Source: DAOTTW01 sp034437615 (lineage in GTDB: Bacteria; Chloroflexota; Anaerolineae; Aggregatilineales; Phototrophicaceae). From it: a DNA stretch of 21,017 bases. Below, piece by piece: positions 14,063 through 21,017 of the stretch. Position numbers and translations under genes: made by a program. The stretch lies in contig DAOTTW010000198.1 in NCBI GenBank assembly GCA_034437615.1, forward strand, positions 1-21,017. The letters run 5' to 3'. The notes beneath the pieces were generated by a model. The model ran no database searches. It had not been told where the DNA came from and saw only the letters and a list, made by a program, of their open reading frames with translations. The first letter of the stretch is position 1; the number at the start of each line of letters is the position of its first letter.

Positions 14063-14716
14063 TGTGTTATAGTCGCTACCTAACGACAACGTGACTTCCC
14101 GATCTTCGCCCCAGATTTCGACGGCATTGCCCGGCCCTAGCGCTAAAGCGGAGCCACTGGCCACATTGACGGCGACTGCATCCGGGTTTTGTTGCAATAC
14201 GGCCTGCACAGCCCGCGAGTCGTTCGCGCCCCTGGATTCTGGCTCGATAAACGTATTCTGCACCCAATCCAGCCCATCGAGAATTTGCCCACTGTCGGCT
14301 ACCACCCAGCGCCCGAATAGATTTACGGCCAAGCCTTCGACAAAGATCGTCGCACCGCTTTCATATGCGGCTCGTATGGCCTGGATGGTGCCTGGTGCTA
14401 GCCCACGATAAGCGTCATTGACGCTATCGCCGCTTTCGATCACGATCAGGCTGACGGGCTGCAAAAGCGCGTTGATGGTGGCGGCATCTTCGCTCAGCAC
14501 ATCCACCAGATAGCCCGTCGGCGCGCCCAGGTCTTCCATATCATCCATAATGCTATCGGCCAGATCATCCGCAAACGAGATGTAGGCCACCGCGCCGTCG
14601 CCGATGGCCCGCGCTAGCGCACTAGCGCGGATTTCGCTGCCTGGGGTATGCCCACCAGAGAAAATCAGCCAGCCGTCTGCGCTAGCGATCCAGCGTAGTA
14701 GGGGTGTTTCAGCCAT
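14054..14716 (-). CDS. degenerate S51/cyanophycinase-like (class I amidotransferase fold) protein
   Basis: A 220-residue protein with alternating strands and helices: GWLIFSGGHTPG, a strand AVAYISFAD, LVDVLSEDAATINALL, VSLIVIESGDSVNDAYRGL, then AIRAAYESGATIFVEGLAVNLFG. The order resembles peptidase S51/cyanophycinase, where a GD-x-x motif is followed by a helix and a nucleophile elbow GTSAGA. Here the elbow reads VEGLAVN, without the serine, so hydrolase activity is doubtful. AAGGA 10 nt before ATG 14716 supports the start. It begins 21 bp after the M20 amidohydrolase, suggesting one transcript. The final codons and TGA stop lie within the dispersed repeat, so the original C-terminus may have been replaced. 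The fold assignment is tentative. Confidence 0.55.
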   Translation of the reverse strand: MAETPLLRWIASADGWLIFSGGHTPGSEIRASALARAIGDGAVAYISFADDLADSIMDDMEDLGAPTGYLVDVLSEDAATINALLQPVSLIVIESGDSVNDAYRGLAPGTIQAIRAAYESGATIFVEGLAVNLFGRWVVADSGQILDGLDWVQNTFIEPESRGANDSRAVQAVLQQNPDAVAVNVASGSALALGPGNAVEIWGEDREVTLSLGSDYNTGA

Positions 14717-14737
14717 GATGATTCTGTCCTTATCTAC

Positions 14738-15922
14738 CTAATTCTTCATCAGGTAATCGGCCACTGCTGCACTGAGCAGCGCGACCCCTTCCGGCAACAC
14801 ACGCTCGTCAAAATCAAAGCGCGGGTGATGATGCGGGTAGTTCAGGCCGCGCTCGTCATCAGCCGACCCCAAGAAGAAATACATGCCGGGGATGTCGTCC
14901 ATAAATACGCCGACATCCTCAGCGCCCATCGTGCGCTCATAGAAAAACTGCTCGTCGTTGTAGCCCAGCCCACGAAAGACGCCGCGCACGCGCTCCGATA
15001 CCTCAGCGTGGTTGGTCACGGGTTGCGTGGAATGCCCAATGCTGACATCTGCCGTGCAGCCCAGCGCCAGCGCGATATGCTGCGCGATGTCGGTCATGCG
15101 CTGCGAGACAGCATCACGGACTTCGGCCTTAAAGGTGCGGATGGTGCCGTTGAGCATGGCCTGCTGCGGAATCACGTTAAACGCCGTGCCAGTGTGTAGC
15201 TGCGTGACAGAGATTACAGCCGTGTCGAGCGGGTCTACGTTGCGGCTGACGATGGTTTGCAGCGCGGTTACAATCTGTGCGGCGCACACCACCGGGTCTA
15301 CTGTTTGCTGTGGGGCTGCGCCGTGCCCGCCACGTCCCTGTACGTTGATCGTAAACGTAGACGCCGCCGCCATCACGGGGCCATCAGCCACACCGAGATT
15401 GCCAAAAGGTAGCGCGTTCCATAGGTGCAGCCCCAGCGTCACATCCGGGCGCGGGTCTTGCAATGCGCCATCATCCACCATTGACTGCGCACCCCCTGCG
15501 ACTTCTTCGGCGGGCTGAAACACGAATTTGACACGTCCGGCCAGCTTGTCGCGCTGTGCTGTCAGCAGTCTGGCGACACCAAGCGCGATGGTCGTATGTC
15601 AGTCGTGGCCACAGGCGTGCATCTTACCGGCGTTTGTGGAGATATAATCCGTTTCGTTTTCCTCAGTGATAGGCAGCGCGTCCATATCCGCACGTAGCAA
15701 CACCGTCGGGCCGTCCTCTGCGCCTTCCAGAATGGCGACGACGCCTGTTTTGCCCACGCCTGTCTGCACTTCCAGCCCCAGCGCGTTCAGTTCGTCGGCC
15801 ACGATGCCCGCCGTGCGCACCTCCTCGAAGGCGAGTTCGGGGTGACGGTGAAAATCGCGGCGTCGTGCAATTAAGTCATCACGCATGGCCTCGGCCTCTG
15901 CGCGGAAGTCAATGCTTGTCAT
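14738..15922 (-). pseudogene. M20 amidohydrolase (hippurate/N-acyl amino acid hydrolase type) interrupted by one in-frame TGA
   Basis: The family removes acyl groups from N-acylated amino acids using two metal ions. Read through, the frame gives 394 codons, the normal length. Codon 108 is TGA (15599-15601), directly after MHACGHD; the same frame continues with HTTIALGVARLL and VFQPAEE without indel. Visible metal ligands are Cys104 and His106 before the stop, and Glu140, His166 and a late His in HHHPRFDFDE after it. The start ATG 15922 keeps a good ribosome site (AAAGG, 9 nt upstream), and the rest looks undamaged. It lies between Uma2 and the S51-like gene. Explanations: recent nonsense mutation, sequencing error, or recoding such as selenocysteine. 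Neighbouring genes use TGA as a normal stop, so genome-wide reassignment is excluded. No convincing SECIS stem was seen. Confidence 0.85.
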
Positions 15923-15949
15923 AGTCGTTTGCCTTTGCTGTTGATGGTT

Positions 15950-16588
15950 TTATGATTGTAGCGCCCAGGGTGGCAGCTTGAAGATGTCGTCGAGCACCAG
16001 TTCAAAATCGGGCAGCAGATCGTGCGGCTTGATAACGTCTGAGCCACGATAGACGCGGATGGTTTCCAGTGTGTCACGTTTATATTGATGCACGCTGCGT
16101 TCATCTGGGTAGACCTGCCAGACCTGCTGCGTGCCCTTTTGCAGATAGATACTGTTTTTGCGCTGGATCATGGCTGCCGTGTCGGATGGTGATGTGATTT
16201 CGACGGCTAAATCCGGCACGCCCGGATAAGGCTTTGTGAAGTCATCACCGGGTTGTAGATTCGCCATGAGCACGAAAGATACATCGGGGATGAATGAATC
16301 CTTCAAGCCGGATGCAGCGTTCATCAGGTAAATCAGGCTGTCCATATTGGCCTCACCGATGCCTGTGCTTTCTGCATAGCGATCTAACGCACGGAAAATC
16401 TGCTTAGCGATGTAATGATGCTCCTGGCCAGTGCCCCCAGGCATTCGGATTATCTCCCCGTTTAGTATCTCAACGTGGTCATCGCCCTGCATGGCCATCA
16501 ATTCGTCAAGCGTCGGCAAGCGCTGCTCAGTGGCGTTGTGTTGCTGCTGTGTTGCTGTGGTCGCTGTGTCCTGCGTGGCGTCGGTCAT
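15950..16588 (-). CDS. Uma2-family (DUF820) putative endonuclease
   Basis: A 212-residue protein of the Uma2 family, a PD-(D/E)XK nuclease fold that is abundant and often multicopy in cyanobacteria and Chloroflexota. Visible landmarks are VEILNGEII with Glu40, IPDVSFV with Asp102, PDLAVEITSPSDT with Glu130, and RKNSIYLQKG with Lys144, followed by QVWQVYPDERSVHQY and the closing LPDFELVLDDIF. The nuclease core residues appear intact. The biological role is not established for the family. The first 22 residues are Thr/Gln-rich and may be disordered. The stop lies 27 bp before the M20 gene, so the two may be co-transcribed. The ribosome site is weak (GGTG); a purine-rich tract lies further upstream. 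Confidence 0.88.
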   Translation of the reverse strand: MTDATQDTATTATQQQHNATEQRLPTLDELMAMQGDDHVEILNGEIIRMPGGTGQEHHYIAKQIFRALDRYAESTGIGEANMDSLIYLMNAASGLKDSFIPDVSFVLMANLQPGDDFTKPYPGVPDLAVEITSPSDTAAMIQRKNSIYLQKGTQQVWQVYPDERSVHQYKRDTLETIRVYRGSDVIKPHDLLPDFELVLDDIFKLPPWALQS

Positions 16589-16658
16589 GGCATCACCATT
16601 ATCTTTTTTCTTTTTCTCTTCTGAACTTATGGATAAACGAAAACGAACCTGTATGATT

Positions 16659-16707
16659 GTAGGGGCTTAGCGTGCTAAGCCCTGGACGCAGTGCATTGCA
16701 CCCCTAC
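16659..16707. repeat. cloverleaf-like palindromic element between LmbE and Uma2 genes
   Basis: Outer arms GTAGGGG (16659-16665) and CCCCTAC (16701-16707) enclose two hairpins: GGGCTTAGC/GCTAAGCCC (16663-16671 and 16674-16682) and GTGCA/TGCAC (16691-16695 and 16697-16701). The outer and inner arms overlap by a few bases, so not all pairs form together. It resembles small mobile palindromes spread between genes. A fragment with the same GTAGGGGCT start occurs at 18631. It could also act as a terminator for the upstream minus-strand gene. Confidence 0.6.
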
Positions 16708-16742
16708 GAATCCGTTTTCATATCTCCATTAGATGTGCTTGC

Positions 16743-17480
16743 TTAGCCCCGTAATTTTATCACGCGGAAGCGCTCAATGTGGCGGGGATATTCAGGCGGC
16801 GTATCCGGGTCTAGCAGCCCTTCGCGGATGCGCTCTGCCAGGGCGTCCATGTCTTTGATCTGTGATTTGTGCTCGCGCAGTGAGGCGATCTTGGTCTCGA
16901 TGCTGTCGGTCACATCGACCTTGATGGTAGGTTCGGCTGCGCCAGCGATGTAGACCGTCAGCGCTTTGTGCGTCTCCAAGCCTTCGTCGCGCTCTAATTC
17001 GATGAAGTTCAGGCGGTCACGGGCTGCCGGAAAAACGGCCTCCAGCGTGGCGGCACCGATGGCGCGGTGATCGGGATGATTGATGCTTGTGGTGCCACGC
17101 CAATACAGCGCCGGGTCCAGCGTGACAACAATATCGGGCTTGTACTGTCGGATGGCGCGTGTGATGTCGCGGCGCAGGTCTAATGTCGGGAAAAGCTCGC
17201 CGTCTTTATAGCGCAAAAAGACGACGTTTTTCACGCCAAGCACCTTCGCGGCGTTGCGTTCTTCTTCTTCGCGGGTCTCAGCTAGCTTTTCGTGCGTCAT
17301 GTCGGGGTCATCGCTGCCTTTGTCGCCGGATGTGGCGACGACGAACGTGATTTCTGCGCCGTCTTTGGCCCACTTCGCAAAGGTGGCCCCTGCGAAAAAT
17401 TCGGGGTCGTCGGGGTGCGCGAAAACGCCGAGCACGCGCTGCGGCGGGGTGGGCTGTTGATTTTCGGGATTATCGCTCAT
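16743..17480 (-). CDS. PIG-L/LmbE-family N-acetylglucosaminyl deacetylase-like protein
   Basis: A 245-residue zinc-dependent deacetylase-type protein. The hallmark AHPDDPE is at residues 21-27, and NHPDHRAIG carries His135 and His138; His22, Asp25 and His138 are the expected zinc ligands. Family members deacetylate N-acetylglucosaminyl conjugates (mycothiol or bacillithiol biosynthesis, antibiotic maturation). The C-terminal REHKSQI motif and a preceding VDVTDSIETK are also typical of the subgroup. AGGA about 10 nt before ATG 17480 selects this start, although the frame stays open to 17735 with atypical composition. The N-terminal dozen residues are Pro/Gln-rich. Substrate is unknown; bacillithiol-type thiol or polysaccharide work are both possible. 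Confidence 0.92.
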   Translation of the reverse strand: MSDNPENQQPTPPQRVLGVFAHPDDPEFFAGATFAKWAKDGAEITFVVATSGDKGSDDPDMTHEKLAETREEEERNAAKVLGVKNVVFLRYKDGELFPTLDLRRDITRAIRQYKPDIVVTLDPALYWRGTTSINHPDHRAIGAATLEAVFPAARDRLNFIELERDEGLETHKALTVYIAGAAEPTIKVDVTDSIETKIASLREHKSQIKDMDALAERIREGLLDPDTPPEYPRHIERFRVIKLRG

Positions 17481-17613
17481 GTGGTTTTCGTCCTGTCGTG
17501 ATGCTATGCGATAGCAGAAACTAAAAAAGGACTTGTCGGCCCTGATTATAGCGATGCTTGATGAAATTTTCGTGTGTCGCGCAAGTGTGGGCGGGTCATG
17601 CCCGCCCGCGATG

Positions 17614-18579
17614 TTATGCGTCGTTGTCGTCTGGTGGGGTTTGGTCGGCGCGGCGCTGGCCGGGTGGCTTACCGCAATCGCAGTCGCCATCACCGTGCTT
17701 GGTGCAGGGGGATTTGGCGGCTTTCTCCAGCGCACGCAGTTCGTCTAGCGGTATAAGCTCTTCGCGCTGGATGAGGGTGCGGCCTTCGCCATCAAAATAC
17801 ACGGTCACGGCATCTTGCAGCGGGTGTACATCCACGACGACCGCTTCGCCCTGCGGCGTGCCGACCTTTTTGCCACGACGCGGCAACTGCTTACGCGCCT
17901 GCACGTACTGCTCGTATTCGTAGACGAGGCAACAGCGCAAACGCCCACACATGCCCGTAATTTCCGCCGGGTTAAGCGAAATGCCCTGTATCTTGGCCAT
18001 TTTGATTGAGACGGGGCTGAAATCGGTCAGGAAGGTGCTACAGCAGCGTTCGATGCCGCAAGCGCCATAGCCGCCAATCAGCTTGGCGACATCACGCGGA
18101 CCGACCTGCCGCATGTCTACCTTTGCGGAAAAATCGCGTTGCAGGGCGCTCTGCAGGCGCGTGGTATCCACGCGGTTCTCGCTGGTGTATAAGAACGTGA
18201 TAGCAGAGCCATCGTAGTTGTACTGTGCCGCGACGAATTTCGCGTCGGCGGCTTCGCGGTACTTCTTAGATTTTGCGCGGGCGGTTTCCAGCGCTTCGGG
18301 TTGCTTCTCTTCCCATTGTTGGCGTAAGACCAGATCGCGGGCAGTGGCAGGGCGTAAAATCTGGCGGTATTCGCGTTTGCCCTGTGCGGGCGTAAAGCCC
18401 ATGATCTGACCCATCTGGCGGCCTCGTGCCGTTTCCACGATCACATAATCCCCGGCTTCGAGTTCGGGGGATGCGCTGTAATCAAAGTGGTAGAGCTTGC
18501 CAACTTTGGTGAAGCGCACCCCGGCAACCATCGTCTGCGCTGATGGTTGTGCTTGTGCAGCTTCTTCACCTGCTGTCAT
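17614..18579 (-). CDS. ricT: PSP1-domain protein RicT (YaaT-like)
   Basis: A 321-residue protein. In Bacillus the RicT homologue forms the RicA-RicF-RicT complex, which carries iron-sulfur clusters and stimulates RNase Y processing and phosphorelay activity. The N-terminal PSP1 part includes GDYVIVETARGRQMGQI (43-59). The conserved Cys motifs are intact: Cys174, Cys179 and Cys180 (GACGIERCC), and Cys211, Cys216 and Cys217 (GMCGRLRCC). Residues 290-302 add an uncommon tail, CTKHGDGDCDC (Cys292, His295, Cys300, Cys302), that could bind another metal. The remaining tail is polar. In many genomes ricT lies beside holB or tmk; that is not the case here. It diverges from lysC and is followed 133 bp later by the LmbE-like gene. 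Confidence 0.9.
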   Translation of the reverse strand: MTAGEEAAQAQPSAQTMVAGVRFTKVGKLYHFDYSASPELEAGDYVIVETARGRQMGQIMGFTPAQGKREYRQILRPATARDLVLRQQWEEKQPEALETARAKSKKYREAADAKFVAAQYNYDGSAITFLYTSENRVDTTRLQSALQRDFSAKVDMRQVGPRDVAKLIGGYGACGIERCCSTFLTDFSPVSIKMAKIQGISLNPAEITGMCGRLRCCLVYEYEQYVQARKQLPRRGKKVGTPQGEAVVVDVHPLQDAVTVYFDGEGRTLIQREELIPLDELRALEKAAKSPCTKHGDGDCDCGKPPGQRRADQTPPDDNDA

Positions 18580-18967
18580 GGTGTGTTAACCTCATCAAAG
18601 ATGTTTCACAGTGTTTATGTGTTGTTGTTTGTAGGGGCTGTGCATGGGCATTATTTAATCCTATGCTGCTCACACTCTAACGCAAAGGATAAACAAAAGC
18701 AACATCAGCAAAATTCACAAACGAGTGATGATGCTCGGCGCAAATGGGCAGATTTTGCATAAAATGCCGCTTTTTCTCGGTTAGGATGTACAAGCGGTGT
18801 GTTGGAATAGCGTGCAAGCCGTTATAATGCACAGTCACAAGGGAAGGATTCTAAGATTGTCTTCGCATCCTTTGTGCCTTCGTGGTTAGGACCCCTGACA
18901 CCATCCGACGAAATCAATACGACCGCACTCAGGCAGGTGCGCTACAGGCCATTAGAACGGAGCATAC
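18580..18967. other. 388-bp divergent intergenic region between ricT and lysC
   Basis: No coding sequence is supported. It holds a repeat fragment beginning GTAGGGGCTG at 18631, an AT-rich centre, the lysC -10 candidate at 18823, and a leader of roughly 130 nt. I looked for a lysine riboswitch or T-box in that leader and found no recognisable core. Confidence 0.6.
18823..18828 (+). promoter_or_regulatory. probable -10 element of lysC
   Basis: TATAAT with TTGGAA (18802-18807) upstream at a short 15-bp spacing. If used, the transcript would carry a leader of about 130 nt before ATG 18968. Confidence 0.45.
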
Positions 18968-20389
18968 ATGGGCACGCTGGTTATGAAGTTCGGCGGTACC
19001 ACCGTCGGCAATGTCGCAGCATTAACACAAGTCCTTAGCATCGTCATGCACGAGCAGAAACGCTGGGACCGTCTGATTATTGTCGCATCTGCGCTGGAAG
19101 GCGTGACGGATGCCCTGATGGAAGCGGCCCAACTCGCACAGGTCAACAACCAGCGCGGCTACCGTCGCATTACCGCGACGCTGCGGGCGCGGCATCTCGC
19201 GTTGGTGGAACAACTGCCATTTGGGGCCAACGAGCGCACCTCGCTGGAAGCCGATATTGACCGCCTGCTCTTTGAAATGCTGGATATTTGCCAGTCGGTT
19301 GCCAGTAAGACCGAGATTGAAACGCTGACATCAGACATCACGGATAGCATTGTTGCGGTGGGTGAACGCCTGGCCGCACGCATCATCGCGGCCCTGCTGC
19401 GCAAAAACGATCTGCGGGCTGTAGCGATTGACGGCACTGATGTCATCGTCACCGATGGGCTATTCGGTGGGGCGCGGCCTGATGTCAATGCGACGTGTAG
19501 CAAAGTCAACGAGCATCTGCTGCCGATGCTGCGCCGCCAGATCATCCCGGTGGTGACGGGCTACATCGGCGCGACGGCAGCCGGGCGCGTAACCACGTTA
19601 GGACGCGGTGGCAGCGATTACACGGCCTCGTTGCTGGCGGTGTGTGCACAGGCTACCGAAGTGTGGATTTGGTCCAATGTGGATGGCATGATGTCCACCG
19701 ACCCGGATGAAGCGCCTAATGCGCATGTCATCGGTGAGTTGTCATACGCTGAGGTGGCAGAACTGGCCTATTTCGGGGCACGCATCCTGCACGCCCGCAT
19801 GATTCACCCGCTGCAAGCACAGCAAATCCCGCTACGTGTGAAGAACGTCTTTAAGCCACAGCAGAACGGCACCCTGATCCGCGATTCGTCACCGACGCTG
19901 CTGCCACGCATAAAAGCGGTCACGTCTATTCAGGGGATTGGCCTAACAGCACAGCGCAGCGGCTCACTGGTAGAAATTACGCGCCTCGTGGATGATACGC
20001 TAACGCGCACGATTGGCGGCCATGCCGATGTCATGATCTCTGCACAGTCGTCGTCGCGCAGCTTTTTATGCTTTGTATTGCCACCCACCGCAGGCGGCAG
20101 CGATACAATCCATAGCCTGGTTTTGACGCTTAGCACCGTCCTACGCGAGCAAGACGAGCATTCACCCTGGACGGTGCGACCTGTCTCGGTGGTGACCGTC
20201 ATTGGGGAAAGCCTGGACCAAGCCCCGGATGTGAGCGCCCAGATTCTGCTGGCACTACGCAATACACGCATTCTAGGCATCTCGCAGGGGCCATCGCCAT
20301 GCAGTATGTCGTTTATCGTGGCGCAGGAAGACCAAGAGAGCATCCTGCAAAATATCCACAGCCTGATCCTGAAACAACCTGCGAAATAA
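18968..20389 (+). CDS. lysC: aspartate kinase with C-terminal ACT domains
   Basis: It catalyses ATP-dependent phosphorylation of L-aspartate, the first step toward lysine, threonine, methionine and diaminopimelate. The protein has 473 residues. Kinase landmarks: MKFGGTTVG (residues 6-14; Thr12 replaces the common Ser), GRGGSDYTASLLA near 210, and WSNVDGMMSTDP near 235, followed by LSYAEVAELAYFGARILHARMIHPL. Residues about 318-473 form a tandem ACT region that normally binds lysine or threonine for feedback control. CGGAG lies 5 nt before ATG 18968, giving a firm start. It is monofunctional: no homoserine dehydrogenase domain follows. It is transcribed away from ricT and no other lysine-pathway gene is nearby. 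Confidence 0.96.
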   Translation: MGTLVMKFGGTTVGNVAALTQVLSIVMHEQKRWDRLIIVASALEGVTDALMEAAQLAQVNNQRGYRRITATLRARHLALVEQLPFGANERTSLEADIDRLLFEMLDICQSVASKTEIETLTSDITDSIVAVGERLAARIIAALLRKNDLRAVAIDGTDVIVTDGLFGGARPDVNATCSKVNEHLLPMLRRQIIPVVTGYIGATAAGRVTTLGRGGSDYTASLLAVCAQATEVWIWSNVDGMMSTDPDEAPNAHVIGELSYAEVAELAYFGARILHARMIHPLQAQQIPLRVKNVFKPQQNGTLIRDSSPTLLPRIKAVTSIQGIGLTAQRSGSLVEITRLVDDTLTRTIGGHADVMISAQSSSRSFLCFVLPPTAGGSDTIHSLVLTLSTVLREQDEHSPWTVRPVSVVTVIGESLDQAPDVSAQILLALRNTRILGISQGPSPCSMSFIVAQEDQESILQNIHSLILKQPAK

Positions 20390-20565
20390 GGCGGACGCAC
20401 AGAAGCGCGTGTCTGTCATGTATGTTATGGTAACAGACTAAGGTCATCCCAGCAGAATAATTGACCTGGTTTGCGGACATGGCAGGCCAGGTCCCTACGA
20501 ACGATGAACGACGCCTTGATCGTAGGGACGCTAAGAATGGCGTCCGAGCGGCTTCAGCCGCATTG
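20390..20565 (+). repeat. dispersed palindromic repeat, diverged copy 3
   Basis: It begins at the base after the lysC stop with GGCGGACGC-ACAGAAGCGCG, matching the middle of copies 1 and 2, and ends with GCGGC-TTCA-GCCGCATTG (20548-20565), which matches the right end of copy 1 in 17 of 18 bases. Between them is a perfect 10-bp inverted repeat, GTCCCTACGA (20491-20500) and TCGTAGGGAC (20520-20529); GTCCC-ACGAACGAT is also shared with copy 1. The CACCCC palindrome is missing and about 80 bases are unique. It may serve as a terminator between the converging genes. Confidence 0.6.
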
Positions 20566-20587
20566 CCTGTTTTTTAGCTGGAAAGGG

Positions 20588-21017
20588 CTAAAAGCGACCT
20601 TCCATCGTATCGACGTAGCCCGTTAGCTCTGCATAGCCATAGCCGGCTACATCGCCTTCGATGCGAACGGCCCCTTCCCAGTAGGCCAGGTTCGCATCAT
20701 CGTGCAATTCCTGGTCTCGCATCAGCGGCGTCACGCTGAAATCCAGCGTCCCATCGCCGCCTGTAGCTGCTATGTCGGCCTCTACTGTGATGGTCCAGCC
20801 TGACGGATAGGTGGCTTCGGTGTGTGGGCTGGTCCATGTGTCCGTTGCCGTGATCGTAAACGTCTCAGCAGGCAAATAGCGCGTGCTACCATCGGGGTAG
20901 ATCAGCAGGCCGCCGAATGCAGGCTCCGTGCTGCCGTCCTCCATGCGAATCTGGCCGATCATCATCTCGGTGTCGTTGTCGAAGATCAGGCCGAACCAAT
21001 CCCAACCTTGTGCCCCT
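20588..21017 (-). CDS. AttH/CrtC-type lipocalin-like protein, C-terminal part (5' end beyond window)
   Basis: The frame is open to the window edge, so only about the last 142 residues are seen. It begins with GAQGWDWFGLIFDNDTEMMIGQIR, which matches the W-x-W/F-x-G-x-x-x-D-x-G/T-E-x-M pattern of the AttH / carotenoid 1,2-hydratase (CrtC) lipocalin-like superfamily, with Asp and Glu positions typical of the core. It continues with beta-rich segments (FGGLLIYPDGSTRYL, FTITATDTWTSPHT, YPSGWTITVEA, AYWEGAVRIEGDVAGYGYAELTGY). The ending WEGAVRIEG-x-x-x-G-x-GYxELTGY is characteristic of the family. Most non-carotenoid members are secreted lipoproteins of unknown role; ABC transporter genes of the macrolide-export type often neighbour them, which could be checked upstream. 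The TAG stop is at 20588-20590. Confidence 0.82.
   Translation of the reverse strand, partial: GAQGWDWFGLIFDNDTEMMIGQIRMEDGSTEPAFGGLLIYPDGSTRYLPAETFTITATDTWTSPHTEATYPSGWTITVEADIAATGGDGTLDFSVTPLMRDQELHDDANLAYWEGAVRIEGDVAGYGYAELTGYVDTMEGRF

Noticed and set aside
15574..15594. SECIS-like hairpin after the TGA in the M20 gene
   Set aside because: Only a 4-bp CGAC/GTCG pairing with a 13-nt loop could be drawn, too weak to support a selenocysteine insertion element.
15599..15922. Genome-wide reassignment of TGA to tryptophan as an explanation of the interrupted amidohydrolase
   Set aside because: Several neighbouring genes end at TGA (1014-1016, 6085-6087 and others) at positions consistent with normal termination.
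17481..17735. N-terminal extension of the LmbE-like protein
   Set aside because: The extra residues have an atypical composition, and a good AGGA ribosome site precedes ATG 17480, which begins just before the conserved core.
18829..18967. Lysine riboswitch or T-box in the lysC leader
   Set aside because: No conserved riboswitch core or T-box sequence could be recognised; only an unremarkable leader is seen.

Overview
The window reads as a chromosomal segment of a moderately GC-rich bacterium, most likely a Chloroflexota member close to Anaerolineae. This is inferred from the mix of gene types: a lipoprotein with a very long Thr/Pro-rich stalk followed by a beta-propeller and an SH3-like domain, a Uma2-family nuclease, a PSP1/RicT protein, frequent UUG starts, and palindromic intergenic repeats. 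No rRNA, tRNA, CRISPR array, insertion sequence or phage gene was seen.

Layout. 93-2476 (+) is a compact three-gene block: a D12-class adenine-N6 DNA methyltransferase, an HNH endonuclease overlapping it by ATGA, and 3 bp later a PPP-type metallophosphoesterase. The first two look like a type II restriction-modification pair. 2586-8449 (+) is an envelope block: the stalked lipoprotein, a small hypothetical protein, a YbjN-like protein with an extremely acidic tail, a multi-membrane-spanning GT-C-like glycosyltransferase and a small membrane protein. 8530-9120 (+) is a Cys-pair membrane protein. 9221-11041 (+) is recN, for double-strand break repair. 11272-12900 (+) is an unusual regulator with pseudo-receiver, winged-helix and two PAS domains, ending without any output module.

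12943-18579 is entirely on the minus strand. Read 5'->3' along that strand it holds ricT (PSP1), a PIG-L/LmbE deacetylase, a Uma2 nuclease, an M20 amidohydrolase split by one in-frame TGA, a degenerate class-I-amidotransferase/S51-like protein, then two tandem Doc/Fic-type toxins with no visible antitoxin. lysC (aspartate kinase, 18968-20389, +) diverges from ricT across a 388-bp gap. The window ends inside an AttH/CrtC-type lipocalin-like protein (minus, 5' end off the window).

Intergenic DNA carries a dispersed palindromic repeat in two well-preserved copies (about 4952-5080 and 13941-14062) and one diverged copy (20390-20565), plus a separate small cloverleaf-like element (16659-16707). 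One copy supplies the stop codon of the S51-like gene. The points most worth a second look are the R-M plus phosphatase operon, the isolated TGA beside the metal-binding motif of the M20 enzyme, the orphan Doc pair, the repeat family, and an apparent in-frame palindromic insertion inside the glycosyltransferase gene.
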